From Lujinxingia sediminis (GTDB taxonomy: Bacteria; Myxococcota_A; Bradymonadia; Bradymonadales; Bradymonadaceae): a stretch of 64,000 bases of DNA. The DNA lies in assembly GCF_004005565.1 (NCBI RefSeq), contig NZ_SADD01000001.1, positions 1,178,001 to 1,242,000 on the forward strand, written 5' to 3'. This document shows positions 26,687 to 33,992 of the stretch, piece by piece. Each line of letters starts with the position of its first letter. Position 1 is the first letter of the stretch. Below the pieces are notes generated by a model that did no database searches, was not told the DNA's origin, and saw only the letters and a list, made by a program, of their open reading frames with translations. The position numbers and the translations under genes are program-made.

Positions 26687-28315
26687 TCAGTCTTTTGAGG
26701 GGCCCGGGATGAAGTGGGCCTCGATAAAGTCCGCGTCGTTGCGCCTGCGGCGAAGGCTTGCCAGGGCATCGTGAGCGGCATGCCGGACCTCCGGATCGTC
26801 GTGCTCACCGAGCTCGCTCAATCGCTGGTATGCCGCGTCGCTGGCGCTTCGAGCGAGCAGGGGAATGCGCTGATGTTGCGGGTCGAGCAGGAGGTTGGCG
26901 CCGGCTCTATCCAGGGCATGCAGGCCCTGTGAGGCGATGCGAACGAGGATGTCGGCGGCGTGGGATGCGGACTTCGCTTCGTCGCCGGAGGCAATGGAGA
27001 TGAGCCGGTTGAGCTGGTCATCGGGCCAGGCCTCGGTGGCGCGCAGGCTGAGGGTATCGAGAAGTTCCAGGGAGGCGACCTCCAGTGGTCGATGCTGGCC
27101 TGGGAGGTTGAGCGCAACGATGCCGAGCGCTCGGAGCTCGGGCGTGGGCTCCTGCTTCGCATCGGTTGGAATGCGGCGAGCTACGGCGCGTAAGGTCCAG
27201 GCAAGGGCCATGACGACCGGAGCGGCGCCGGAGTGCTGGATGCGTTGCACGCTGATATCGGCTGCGCGGATGACCCGCTCCAGGGTGGCGTCCTCGAAGC
27301 TGCCAGGAAGATGCGCCAGGGCGCGAGCCGCGATTTCGCGCGTCGCGGGATCCGACTCCAAGAGCATGCTGACGAGCGCGCGCTCGACCTGCGGATCCTC
27401 GGGGCGAAGCGCAAGGGTGAGGGCCGCGCCGGCGTGCCGGGCCAGCGTATCAGGGTGGGGTAGGGCGCGACGAATCGCCTCCAACTCCGAGGCGCTGGCC
27501 GGTGGAGAGGCGCAGCCAGCGAGCGCCTGCAGCGCCAGCGTGAAGCGATCATGGTCTCGCGATTGAAGGTGTTTTTGGAGGGGAGCGCGCGCCCCTTCGT
27601 CCGGCGACGCAATGAGGATCTGGAGCGCCTGGTCGATCGGGCCTTCGTTGCGCTTAAGGATGTCGCAGGCAATGTCGGCGCGGTCCGGCCGCCGCCTCCA
27701 TTCGCGCACCAACATTCGCCGGCGCGGTCCGGCCGACGCGATGAGAGCGTCAACGAGGTCTCCGCTCGCCCGAGGTTGCTCGCCATCAAGCGTCAGGTCG
27801 CCCAGGGCTTCCAGCGTGGCGCGAACATCCGCGGAATTCGACGTTTCCAGCGATGCGCGAAGGCTCTCCACATGCATGGCGGATCGGGCGTCGCCCACGC
27901 GCTGAAGCATGCGCAGGGCCCCGCCAACCACCTCCGGATCACGATCTTCGAGAAGATCTTCGGAGAAGGCGCGCGCGCGACCCCTCAGCGCGCTGTCGTC
28001 GTCGGCATGCTCTTCCACCAGCCGTTGAAGCAGGGCCATCGCCAGGGTTCGCCCGCTTTGCTCCTCGATAACGTTGGACGCATCGAAGATGTAGCGCATC
28101 AGCGCCAGAGCGGCCGAAGCATCCACGCGGGAACTGAGCCAGCGAAGAAGAGCGCGGTGAACCCGCGGGCTGAGAAGCCCCAGGCTTGCCAGGGCAACCT
28201 CCCGGGCCTCCTCGCCACGGGCGCTGAGCGTGGCCAGAATCTCATCCTGATGGATGGCGTCCGGGTGATCGAGACGAGCGATCGTACGGGCAATATCGCC
28301 GCGAGAATCGGGCAT
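26687..28315 (-). CDS. Cytoplasmic HEAT-repeat protein
   Basis: A 542-residue, almost entirely helical protein built of degenerate HEAT/armadillo-type repeats. Typical repeat pieces are DPEVVGGALRMLQRVGD, ATREIAARALAHLPG and DPEVRHAAHDALASLRR. There is no signal peptide or membrane helix. HEAT arrays serve as protein- or nucleic-acid-binding scaffolds; no partner can be named. A GGAG site precedes the ATG at 28315. It is convergent with the SDR gene (28 bases apart) and divergent from the lipoprotein gene at 28520. I do not recognise a closer family. Confidence 0.75.
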   Translation of the reverse strand: MPDSRGDIARTIARLDHPDAIHQDEILATLSARGEEAREVALASLGLLSPRVHRALLRWLSSRVDASAALALMRYIFDASNVIEEQSGRTLAMALLQRLVEEHADDDSALRGRARAFSEDLLEDRDPEVVGGALRMLQRVGDARSAMHVESLRASLETSNSADVRATLEALGDLTLDGEQPRASGDLVDALIASAGPRRRMLVREWRRRPDRADIACDILKRNEGPIDQALQILIASPDEGARAPLQKHLQSRDHDRFTLALQALAGCASPPASASELEAIRRALPHPDTLARHAGAALTLALRPEDPQVERALVSMLLESDPATREIAARALAHLPGSFEDATLERVIRAADISVQRIQHSGAAPVVMALAWTLRAVARRIPTDAKQEPTPELRALGIVALNLPGQHRPLEVASLELLDTLSLRATEAWPDDQLNRLISIASGDEAKSASHAADILVRIASQGLHALDRAGANLLLDPQHQRIPLLARSASDAAYQRLSELGEHDDPEVRHAAHDALASLRRRRNDADFIEAHFIPGPSKD

Positions 28316-28402
28316 GACGAGGGCTCCGGTGGGGATGAAAAAAGCTGGCGCGAAGCTGGAAATCTCCAGTATTTATGCGGCCATCGTGGACTTTCAACTT
28401 TC

Positions 28403-28430
28403 TTGACACGATCCGGGCCCATGTTAGCAT
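28403..28430 (+). promoter_or_regulatory. Sigma70-like promoter for CpoB-like lipoprotein gene
   Basis: TTGACA (28403-28408) and TAGCAT (28425-28430) are separated by 16 bases. They lie about 90 bases before the TTG start at 28520 and read toward it. Confidence 0.5.
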
Positions 28431-28519
28431 CGCAGCTGTCTGCATGTCAGCACAGCACCTATCAGACGCCGAATTCTTGCGACGAAGACCCCGGGAGAAA
28501 GGGGCGTCAGGAGGCTTTT

Positions 28520-29647
28520 TTGTCGAAGCACACTCTTCAGCACCGAGCGCATCGTACGGGGCATCGTGCCCGCGCGGTGGCGGCCTACCTTTTTGGTCCG
28601 ACCCTCTTTCTGGGCGCCTGCGCCCAGCAGCAACCCGTGGAAGATGCACTCACCCGGGCGGAGCTCGTCGAGGTCCAGGAGCGCGTGGAGGATGTCGAGC
28701 GCACCAATGGACGGCTGACCGTTCGTATCGAAGAGATGGAGCGCCAGCTGGTGCTGATGCAGGACCGCGTGGAGGCGAATCGCATCGTCTTGCAGCGTCG
28801 TGGTTATCTGCGCAACAGCCATGAGGCCTTCGCGCAGGCGGAGCCCTCACGGCCTGCGCCCGCGCCGGAGTCCCATTATTCCCAGCGCGCTCCGCAGCCT
28901 GAGAGCTACTACGATGGCTACAGTGCCAGCCCGCAGCCACCGGTGGAGCGCCGTCCGGTCACGCATATTCCGCTCTCCGACCAGCAGTCCGGCCGCCAGC
29001 AGGCGCCGGTTCAAGAACATATCGAGATCGTGGTCGAAGAGTCTGACGCCAGCGACGACGAGACGGTGGTCTTTACCAACGAGGATCTGGCCGCGTACTT
29101 TGGTCAGGAGCAGCAGACGCAGCCTGCGCCGAAGAGCAACACCTCGGGAGGCTCTCGCCGCGCCCAGGCGCCGGTCACCGATGAGCGACTCGCGACGCGT
29201 GAGGAGGTTGCACAGGCAGCACCGGCTCCGGCGTCCTCGGCGCCCCCGCAATCCCAGCGCGAGCTTCTGGAACTCTACCAGGAGGCGCTGACCAGCTATC
29301 GGGCCGGCTCGTATGGCGAGGCGCTTGAGGGCTTTGAGACCTTTCTGCGCGGGAAACCTCGCGAAGACTATATCGACAACGCGCTCTACTGGATCGGCGA
29401 ATGCCACTACGGGCTTGGCAATTTCAGTCAGGCAGTCTCCCAGTTTGAGCGCATCCTCACCGAGCTTCCCGGCGCAGCCAAGGTTCCCGACGCGATGCTG
29501 AAGATGTCGCTGGCCTACGACCGACTTGGCCAGCCGGGCAGGGCGGTGGACCTTCTGCGCAAGCTCAGCGAAGAGTACCCCACAACAAACGCCGGCAAGC
29601 TCGGCATCAAGCGCCTTGAGGAGCATCCCCACCGGGATGCAACGTGA
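28520..29647 (+). CDS. Lipoprotein with coiled coil and TPR domain (CpoB/YbgF-like)
   Basis: A 375-residue exported lipoprotein. The signal sequence ends in the lipobox LGAC (Cys34). A short coiled coil follows (about 40-80: ELVEVQERVEDVERTNGRL and onward), then a Pro/Gln/Ser-rich linker and, from about 245, a TPR-type domain (YQEALTSYRAGSYGEALEGF, DNALYWIGECHYGLGNFSQAV, DAMLKMSLAYDRLGQPGRAV). This is the arrangement of CpoB/YbgF, which coordinates Tol-Pal with peptidoglycan synthesis, but no tol genes are present here. The start is TTG with AGGAGG five bases upstream; the frame upstream of it is only antisense to the HEAT gene. The LysM gene follows on the same strand. Confidence 0.82.
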   Translation: MSKHTLQHRAHRTGHRARAVAAYLFGPTLFLGACAQQQPVEDALTRAELVEVQERVEDVERTNGRLTVRIEEMERQLVLMQDRVEANRIVLQRRGYLRNSHEAFAQAEPSRPAPAPESHYSQRAPQPESYYDGYSASPQPPVERRPVTHIPLSDQQSGRQQAPVQEHIEIVVEESDASDDETVVFTNEDLAAYFGQEQQTQPAPKSNTSGGSRRAQAPVTDERLATREEVAQAAPAPASSAPPQSQRELLELYQEALTSYRAGSYGEALEGFETFLRGKPREDYIDNALYWIGECHYGLGNFSQAVSQFERILTELPGAAKVPDAMLKMSLAYDRLGQPGRAVDLLRKLSEEYPTTNAGKLGIKRLEEHPHRDAT

Positions 29648-29726
29648 GAGCCGACGTGGCAACATCATCAAAAACGCGATGAATGAATGTCCTCTCTACG
29701 GGGCATGACACACATCTGGAGCAGAT

Positions 29727-30845
29727 ATGTCGAAAAAGAAGGTCGGACCCAGCCTGCGCCGTGGCGCCTCCCGGGTGATCAACGGTGGGATTATGGCCGC
29801 GGTGAGTGTGGCGATCTTTGGGGTGCCACCTCTGCCCCAGGCGCAGGCTCAGTCGCCCAACGTGTACGCCAGCGACCTGCCTGACTACCACGTGATTCGC
29901 GAGGGCGACACGATCTGGGACCTCTCCGGAAGTTATTACGGCGACCCCTACCAGTGGCCGCGGATGTGGAGCTACAACGCGCATATCACCAACCCGCACT
30001 GGGTCTACCCGGGCGATATCGTCTATCTGCAGGACGCTCCTAAACCGATGGCATCGGCGCAGGGGGCATCACCGGCGGCAACCCAAAATAACGCCCAGAC
30101 TACTTCCAGCGGTATGTACCTGCCTACCGGCGGCATGATCACTGCCGAAGAGCTGGCCTACACCGGTCGCATCATCGGCTCGCCCAAAGAGGCGACGATG
30201 CTCAGCGAGCATGACTCGGTCTGGGTGGGATTCGGAGAGGACGCCTACACCGAGCGCGAACGTGAGGAGATCCGCGAAGAAGAGCGCACCGCCATGGAAG
30301 AACAGGAGGTTGCCGTCGGCGACCGCTTCGCTGTGGTGCGCCTTCAGGACGAGATCACCGATGAAGAGGGCAACGCGCTCGGTCAGAAGTACATCGTGCT
30401 GGGAAGTGTGGTGATCACCGAGGTCTCTGAGAATCACGCCGAAACGGCGATGATTGATCAGTCCTGGCGAGAGATGGAGCGTGGCGATGTGCTCGTCCCC
30501 TATGAGCGTCAGCTCAAGGCGGTGCAGCCGCGGCAGGCCGAAGACGACCTCATCGCTCATATTGTGGATACGCTTCAGCCGGGCTTTGCATTTGGCACCG
30601 ACCAGTATGTGTTTGTAGACCGCGGCGCCGAAGACAATGTGCGCGTGGGCAACCGTTTCTTCATCTACCAACGCTTTGAAGGGCTGGGACGTCCGGGCGC
30701 AGCGCCCGATGACGAGATTCCCTGGCAGCGTGTGGGCCAGGTGCTGGTCGTCGATGTGCGGGAGAATTACTCGACGGCCATTATCACCAAGGCCAGTCGT
30801 GAGATTGTGGTCGGTGACCGGCTGGAGATGTACGCCGGCTACTGA
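29727..30845 (+). CDS. Secreted LysM-domain protein
   Basis: A 372-residue protein with a basic N-terminus, a hydrophobic stretch and an AQA-type signal peptidase site near residue 40. A LysM domain follows at about 53-100 (YHVIREGDTIWDLSGSYYGDPYQWPRMW... to WVYPGDIVYL), which binds peptidoglycan glycan. The remaining C-terminal 250 residues are mixed alpha-beta with an acidic helix (about 170-195), and repeated beta pieces such as GDRFAVVRLQ, RGDVLVPYER and VGNRFFIYQR. It may sit on the cell wall together with the CpoB-like lipoprotein encoded just upstream (79-base gap, same strand). A ribosome site GGAG is present. Function beyond wall binding is unknown. Confidence 0.82.
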   Translation: MSKKKVGPSLRRGASRVINGGIMAAVSVAIFGVPPLPQAQAQSPNVYASDLPDYHVIREGDTIWDLSGSYYGDPYQWPRMWSYNAHITNPHWVYPGDIVYLQDAPKPMASAQGASPAATQNNAQTTSSGMYLPTGGMITAEELAYTGRIIGSPKEATMLSEHDSVWVGFGEDAYTEREREEIREEERTAMEEQEVAVGDRFAVVRLQDEITDEEGNALGQKYIVLGSVVITEVSENHAETAMIDQSWREMERGDVLVPYERQLKAVQPRQAEDDLIAHIVDTLQPGFAFGTDQYVFVDRGAEDNVRVGNRFFIYQRFEGLGRPGAAPDDEIPWQRVGQVLVVDVRENYSTAIITKASREIVVGDRLEMYAGY

Positions 30846-30917
30846 GTTTGTGCGAAAGAATCGGGCGTGATGAGACGCCCGATGCGAGAGCGTTCCCGGA
30901 GCGAACGCAGTGGCAAG

Positions 30918-30953
30918 ACGCCCGAGGCCGATATGATGGCCCGGGCGTTTTGT
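30918..30953 (+). terminator. Intrinsic terminator after LysM gene
   Basis: ACGCCCGAGGCC (30918-30929) pairs with GGCCCGGGCGT (30938-30948), with one unpaired base and an 8-base loop. TTTTGT follows. Confidence 0.65.
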
Positions 30954-31158
30954 CGTTCTGGTCATCCAGTCAAACCACCCAAAACCCGCGAAACAACGTG
31001 CGTTGTGAGCGGGGGTTGGGCGTATGTCGCTTCTTAAGGGAAGGGGTGAAGGTTTCGAGACGTCGACATCACATCTCAACTTCGGCCCGTTGGCCCCCCG
31101 GGCAGCGCTTCATGTTGACGAGTTAACATAATATACACTATCGGACATTAAGAAGCGG

Positions 31159-31214
31159 GCAAAAGAGAGGGGCGCAGATGGTGATGCTATGGTGACATCG
31201 CCATCTGCGCCCCT
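31159..31214 (-). terminator. Long hairpin terminator of the J-domain-like/TPR gene
   Basis: AGGGGCGCAGATGGTGATG (31168-31186) pairs with CATCGCCATCTGCGCCCCT (31196-31214). This is a 19-base stem with a single T-G wobble and a 9-base loop. On the minus strand it is followed by CTCTCTTTTG. It lies 34 bases past the stop of the gene at 31248. Confidence 0.7.
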
Positions 31215-31247
31215 GTTCAAAAATATGGGACGCTTTTTATACACGCT

Positions 31248-32015
31248 TCAGGATGGTTTGATTTTCTCCATCAACTGCGCAAAGAACCCCTTTTTCTTAT
31301 TCTTACGCATATCCATCAGGCGCAGGCGGCGCTTGGCCTCCACATTGCGGGGATTGTGCTGCATCGCCTGATGAAAGAGCCCTTCGGCCTCGCGTGTGCG
31401 GCCGAGCCCTTCGGCAACGACCCCCATGAAGGTGAGCAACCAGTCGCGGTCGGTAAGCTCCATGCTGATCGTGTCGAGTTCTTTAAAGATCTCCTGAGCC
31501 CTGGTGCGATTGAGCGGTGTTCCCTCGGCATTCTTCTGGATGAGCAGATACTCGGTGTAGACAAAGTGCGCCCTGTACTCCAGGTCGTCAGCGTTGTTCT
31601 CGCTGGCGATTTTGAACTGCTCATGCGCGCCGGCGTGGGCACCAGTCTCAAGCATCTTCTGGCCCTTCCGAAACGCGTTTTCCGCGGTGAGGATGGAGCT
31701 GATATCGGTGTTGGCACCGGTGAGTTGAAGATCGTATTCGGCGCGCTTCTCCGGGTCTGTGAGCACCTGGTGGGCGGTGTTGATGGTGGCGAAGATCTCC
31801 TGGACGAGCTTTTTATCATCCCCCAGATCATGCGCGCTGAAGCGGTCGACGTGCCACTTCTTGGCGAGCTGGCGAAACTCTTTGGTGGCCTGCTGCTTGA
31901 TGATCGCGTCATCGAGTCCACTCGCGAGTCCCAGAAGATCGTAATAGCTGGTCTCGGCCAGGCTCTGATGCATCTGCCGAATCTCGTGGCGTACGGCTTC
32001 GGTATCTTGACTCAT
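31248..32015 (-). CDS. J-domain-like/TPR protein with HVD in place of HPD
   Basis: A 255-residue protein. Residues about 20-100 follow the J-domain helix pattern (YYDLLGLASGLDDAIIK; EFRQLAKKWHVDRF; INTAHQVLTDPEKRAEYD). The HPD loop that activates Hsp70 reads HVD, so stimulation of DnaK is doubtful. The rest is helical with TPR-like repeats (AENAFRKGQKMLETGAHAGAHEQF, then AEGLFHQAMQHNPRNVEAKRRL) and a basic C-terminus (MRKNKKKGFFAQLMEKIK) that could bind membrane or nucleic acid. A GAGGAG site precedes the ATG. Similar J-like plus TPR architecture is found again at 42926. Confidence 0.78.
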   Translation of the reverse strand: MSQDTEAVRHEIRQMHQSLAETSYYDLLGLASGLDDAIIKQQATKEFRQLAKKWHVDRFSAHDLGDDKKLVQEIFATINTAHQVLTDPEKRAEYDLQLTGANTDISSILTAENAFRKGQKMLETGAHAGAHEQFKIASENNADDLEYRAHFVYTEYLLIQKNAEGTPLNRTRAQEIFKELDTISMELTDRDWLLTFMGVVAEGLGRTREAEGLFHQAMQHNPRNVEAKRRLRLMDMRKNKKKGFFAQLMEKIKPS

Positions 32016-32141
32016 GCTGGGGGCTCCTCAGGGGAAACGTCCGCCAAAACTGGCGGTCTGACGGCGAATTCAAGCGCCCGAAGTCTACTGAATCGTGTGT
32101 GCAGTGACAACGCGTCATGTCGGGCGCCAAAAGACCAAAAG

Positions 32142-32178
32142 AAAAGCCCCTGCAGCGCGGGGGCTGCAGGGGCTTTTC
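32142..32178. terminator. Bidirectional terminator downstream of tRNA-Met
   Basis: GAAAAGCCCCTGCAG and CTGCAGGGGCTTTTC form a 15-base perfect stem around an 8-base loop. On the minus strand the T-run lies just after the tRNA 3' end at 32184. Confidence 0.85.
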
Positions 32179-32183
32179 TAAAG

Positions 32184-32257
32184 TGGCTACGCAGGGACTT
32201 GAACCCCGGACCTAGCGGATATGAGCCGCTCGCTCTAACCAGCTGAGCTACGTAGCC
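32184..32257 (-). tRNA. tRNA-Met (anticodon CAT), elongator type
   Basis: The minus strand folds into a full cloverleaf: acceptor GGCTACG/CGTAGCC with discriminator A, D-stem GCTC/GAGC, anticodon stem AGCGG/CCGCT with loop CTCATAT (anticodon CAT), and T-arm CGGGG-TTCAAGT-CCCTG. The paired first acceptor base (G1-C72) and the lack of three consecutive G-C pairs in the anticodon stem argue against initiator tRNA. An Ile2 (lysidine-modified) identity cannot be excluded, but the body resembles elongator Met. CCA is not encoded. Confidence 0.93.
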
Positions 32258-32388
32258 TTGGGAGTGTCTGCGGTGTTTTTACCGCCGACGTGGCGCAGAT
32301 AATTAGGCCCTTTTGGGGGGGGCGTCAAGACTGTTTTTCAGTCTTGGTGCAATTTTTCGCAAGCCGGCCAGAAATTCGCGGGAGGAAT

Positions 32389-32416
32389 TTGACACTCGGT
32401 TGTTCCCGGGTACAAC
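32389..32416 (+). promoter_or_regulatory. Sigma70-like promoter for the transpeptidase gene
   Basis: TTGACA (32389-32394) and TACAAC (32411-32416) are 16 bases apart. They lie about 70 bases upstream of the ATG at 32483. Confidence 0.5.
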
Positions 32417-32482
32417 GGAAGTCCCCGTCTGGGCACAGAAAATTACACATGAACTTCATTCACACCGAATCGGCGACGCTTT

Positions 32483-33901
32483 ATGAAAAAGCCAATCTCA
32501 GGACGAGATCGCGTCTGGACCACGATGGTCACCACCGCCGCGTTAACTTTCGGGGTCGTAGGAGCGACCGTGATGACTGCCGGGGCCAGCCCCCCGGTGC
32601 AAGAGGTTGAACGCGCCCAGCAGGTCGCCGAGCGGGCTGCGGCCACCGACGGCGCCGTGCGCACGTTGCGCCTGAGCGCGGCGCGCGAGGAAGCACAGGC
32701 GCAGGCTCGCCAGCGCGCGGAGCGCCTGGTGGGTGTGGCGAGCAGCTTTGAGCCGGTGGTATTCCCGGCTCTTCCCGACAACTGGGTGGCTGCCGGTCTT
32801 GATATCTCCAAAGCGGAGGTCGTGGGCGATAAACTCATCCAGACACTTCCCAGCGGTGCGCGTGTGGTGCTCACCCTGGATCCGGAGTTGCAGTCCTACC
32901 TCGATCAGATGCTTCAGGCCAATCTCGTGCCCCACGGCGGCGTGGTGCTCATGGAGCCGCACACCGGCCGTGTGCTCGCCATGGCCGAGAACTCCCGTCG
33001 CGGGCAGGAGTTTGATCATTTTACCCGCCAGGCGCAGGCCCCCTCGGCGTCGGTTTTCAAGATCGTGACGGCCGCGGCACTCCTTGAGGGCGAAGGCGTC
33101 GATCCTCACCAGGAGGTTTGCTACCACGGGGGCACCCGGGGGCTGACCGTACGCAACATCGAGGGAAGCCCCGGGCTTGATAACCGCTGCAACGATCTTG
33201 AAGGCGCCCTGGCCTGGTCGATCAACTCGCTGATCGCCAAGCAGGCTTTCAACAACCTCTCTGCCGACGAGTTGTTGGCCTGGGCGGAGCGCTTTGGCTA
33301 CAACCAGGAGATTCCCTTTGAGCTCCCGGTGCAGGTCAGCGAAGCCTACCGGGTTGAAGATCCGCATGAGCGTGCACGGGCGGCAGCCGGCTTCTGGCAC
33401 TCGCACCTGAGCCCGATTCACGGCGCGATGATCGGCGCGGCGATGGCAAATGAGGGGGTGATGATGCGCCCCACCCTGATCGACCGCTATGAAGCACCCG
33501 ACGGCACGACGCTCTATGAGTTTGAGCCGACGGTTTTCCGTGAGGTGATGACGCCGCAGACCGCGCGTAAGCTCAGTGAGATGATGGTGACCACGGCCGA
33601 GCGTGGTACGGCGCGTCGCTATTTCGGTCAGAACCGCCTTTTCCCGCGCTCGGTGGAGGTCAGCGGCAAGACCGGCACGCTCTCCAACCAGGAGCCCTTC
33701 CTACGGTTCACCTGGTTCGTTGGCTTTGCCCGTCATAAAGAATGGGAAGGCGATCGTGGTGTGGCCGTGGCCGGTCTGATGGCCAACGATCCGGCCTGGC
33801 ACCTTGTGGGGCCGCAGGGCGCCAGTGAAGGTCTGCGCCGTTACTATCAGCTCGCCAGTGAGCGTCGTCGAACTATCGATGAGGCTGTTGCCTCACGCTG
33901 A
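32483..33901 (+). CDS. Penicillin-binding transpeptidase-domain protein (class B-like, short)
   Basis: A 472-residue DD-transpeptidase-fold protein acting in the periplasm on peptidoglycan cross-links. A signal/anchor segment (about 11-33) is followed by a short helical region (about 40-85) instead of the usual pedestal domain, and then the transpeptidase domain. Active-site motifs are intact: SVFK at 190-193 (nucleophile S190, K193), SIN at 246-248 and KTG at 396-398. No glycosyltransferase domain is present. Its small size and missing dimerisation module set it apart from FtsI or PBP2. It stands alone between a tRNA and a convergent ABC-F gene, with its own promoter and a strong terminator. 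Confidence 0.9.
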   Translation: MKKPISGRDRVWTTMVTTAALTFGVVGATVMTAGASPPVQEVERAQQVAERAAATDGAVRTLRLSAAREEAQAQARQRAERLVGVASSFEPVVFPALPDNWVAAGLDISKAEVVGDKLIQTLPSGARVVLTLDPELQSYLDQMLQANLVPHGGVVLMEPHTGRVLAMAENSRRGQEFDHFTRQAQAPSASVFKIVTAAALLEGEGVDPHQEVCYHGGTRGLTVRNIEGSPGLDNRCNDLEGALAWSINSLIAKQAFNNLSADELLAWAERFGYNQEIPFELPVQVSEAYRVEDPHERARAAAGFWHSHLSPIHGAMIGAAMANEGVMMRPTLIDRYEAPDGTTLYEFEPTVFREVMTPQTARKLSEMMVTTAERGTARRYFGQNRLFPRSVEVSGKTGTLSNQEPFLRFTWFVGFARHKEWEGDRGVAVAGLMANDPAWHLVGPQGASEGLRRYYQLASERRRTIDEAVASR

Positions 33902-33926
33902 ACGAAGCTGAAAAGCCGTCAGTACC

Positions 33927-33968
33927 AAAGAAGGCCGCCTCCCCATCCGGGAGGCGGCCTTCTTTGCG
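33927..33968. terminator. Strong bidirectional terminator
   Basis: A 17-base perfect stem, AAAGAAGGCCGCCTCCC (33927-33943) with GGGAGGCGGCCTTCTTT (33949-33965), has a 5-base loop. It serves the transpeptidase gene and the convergent ABC-F gene. Confidence 0.88.
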
Positions 33969-33992
33969 TTTTGCACGATGCGCTGGCGATGC

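Larger units (their letters stand above)
30846..31247. other. Gene-free region between convergent genes, rich in hairpins
   Basis: A 402-base gap with no credible coding frame. It holds a plain ATCGGGCGT/ACGCCCGAT hairpin (30860-30883), a terminator (30918-30953), a branched inverted repeat (30978-31020), an AT-rich patch with TATACA/AATATA elements (about 31115-31145), and a very long hairpin at 31168-31214. More structure is present than two convergent terminators need. Confidence 0.6.

Noticed and set aside
27551-28519. N-terminal extension of the CpoB-like lipoprotein frame
   Set aside because: It is open only because it lies antisense to the HEAT-repeat gene. The signal sequence, lipobox and AGGAGG site fix the start at 28520.
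32184-32257. Initiator tRNA-Met alternative for the CAT tRNA
   Set aside because: The first acceptor base pair is intact and the anticodon stem lacks the three consecutive G-C pairs of initiators.
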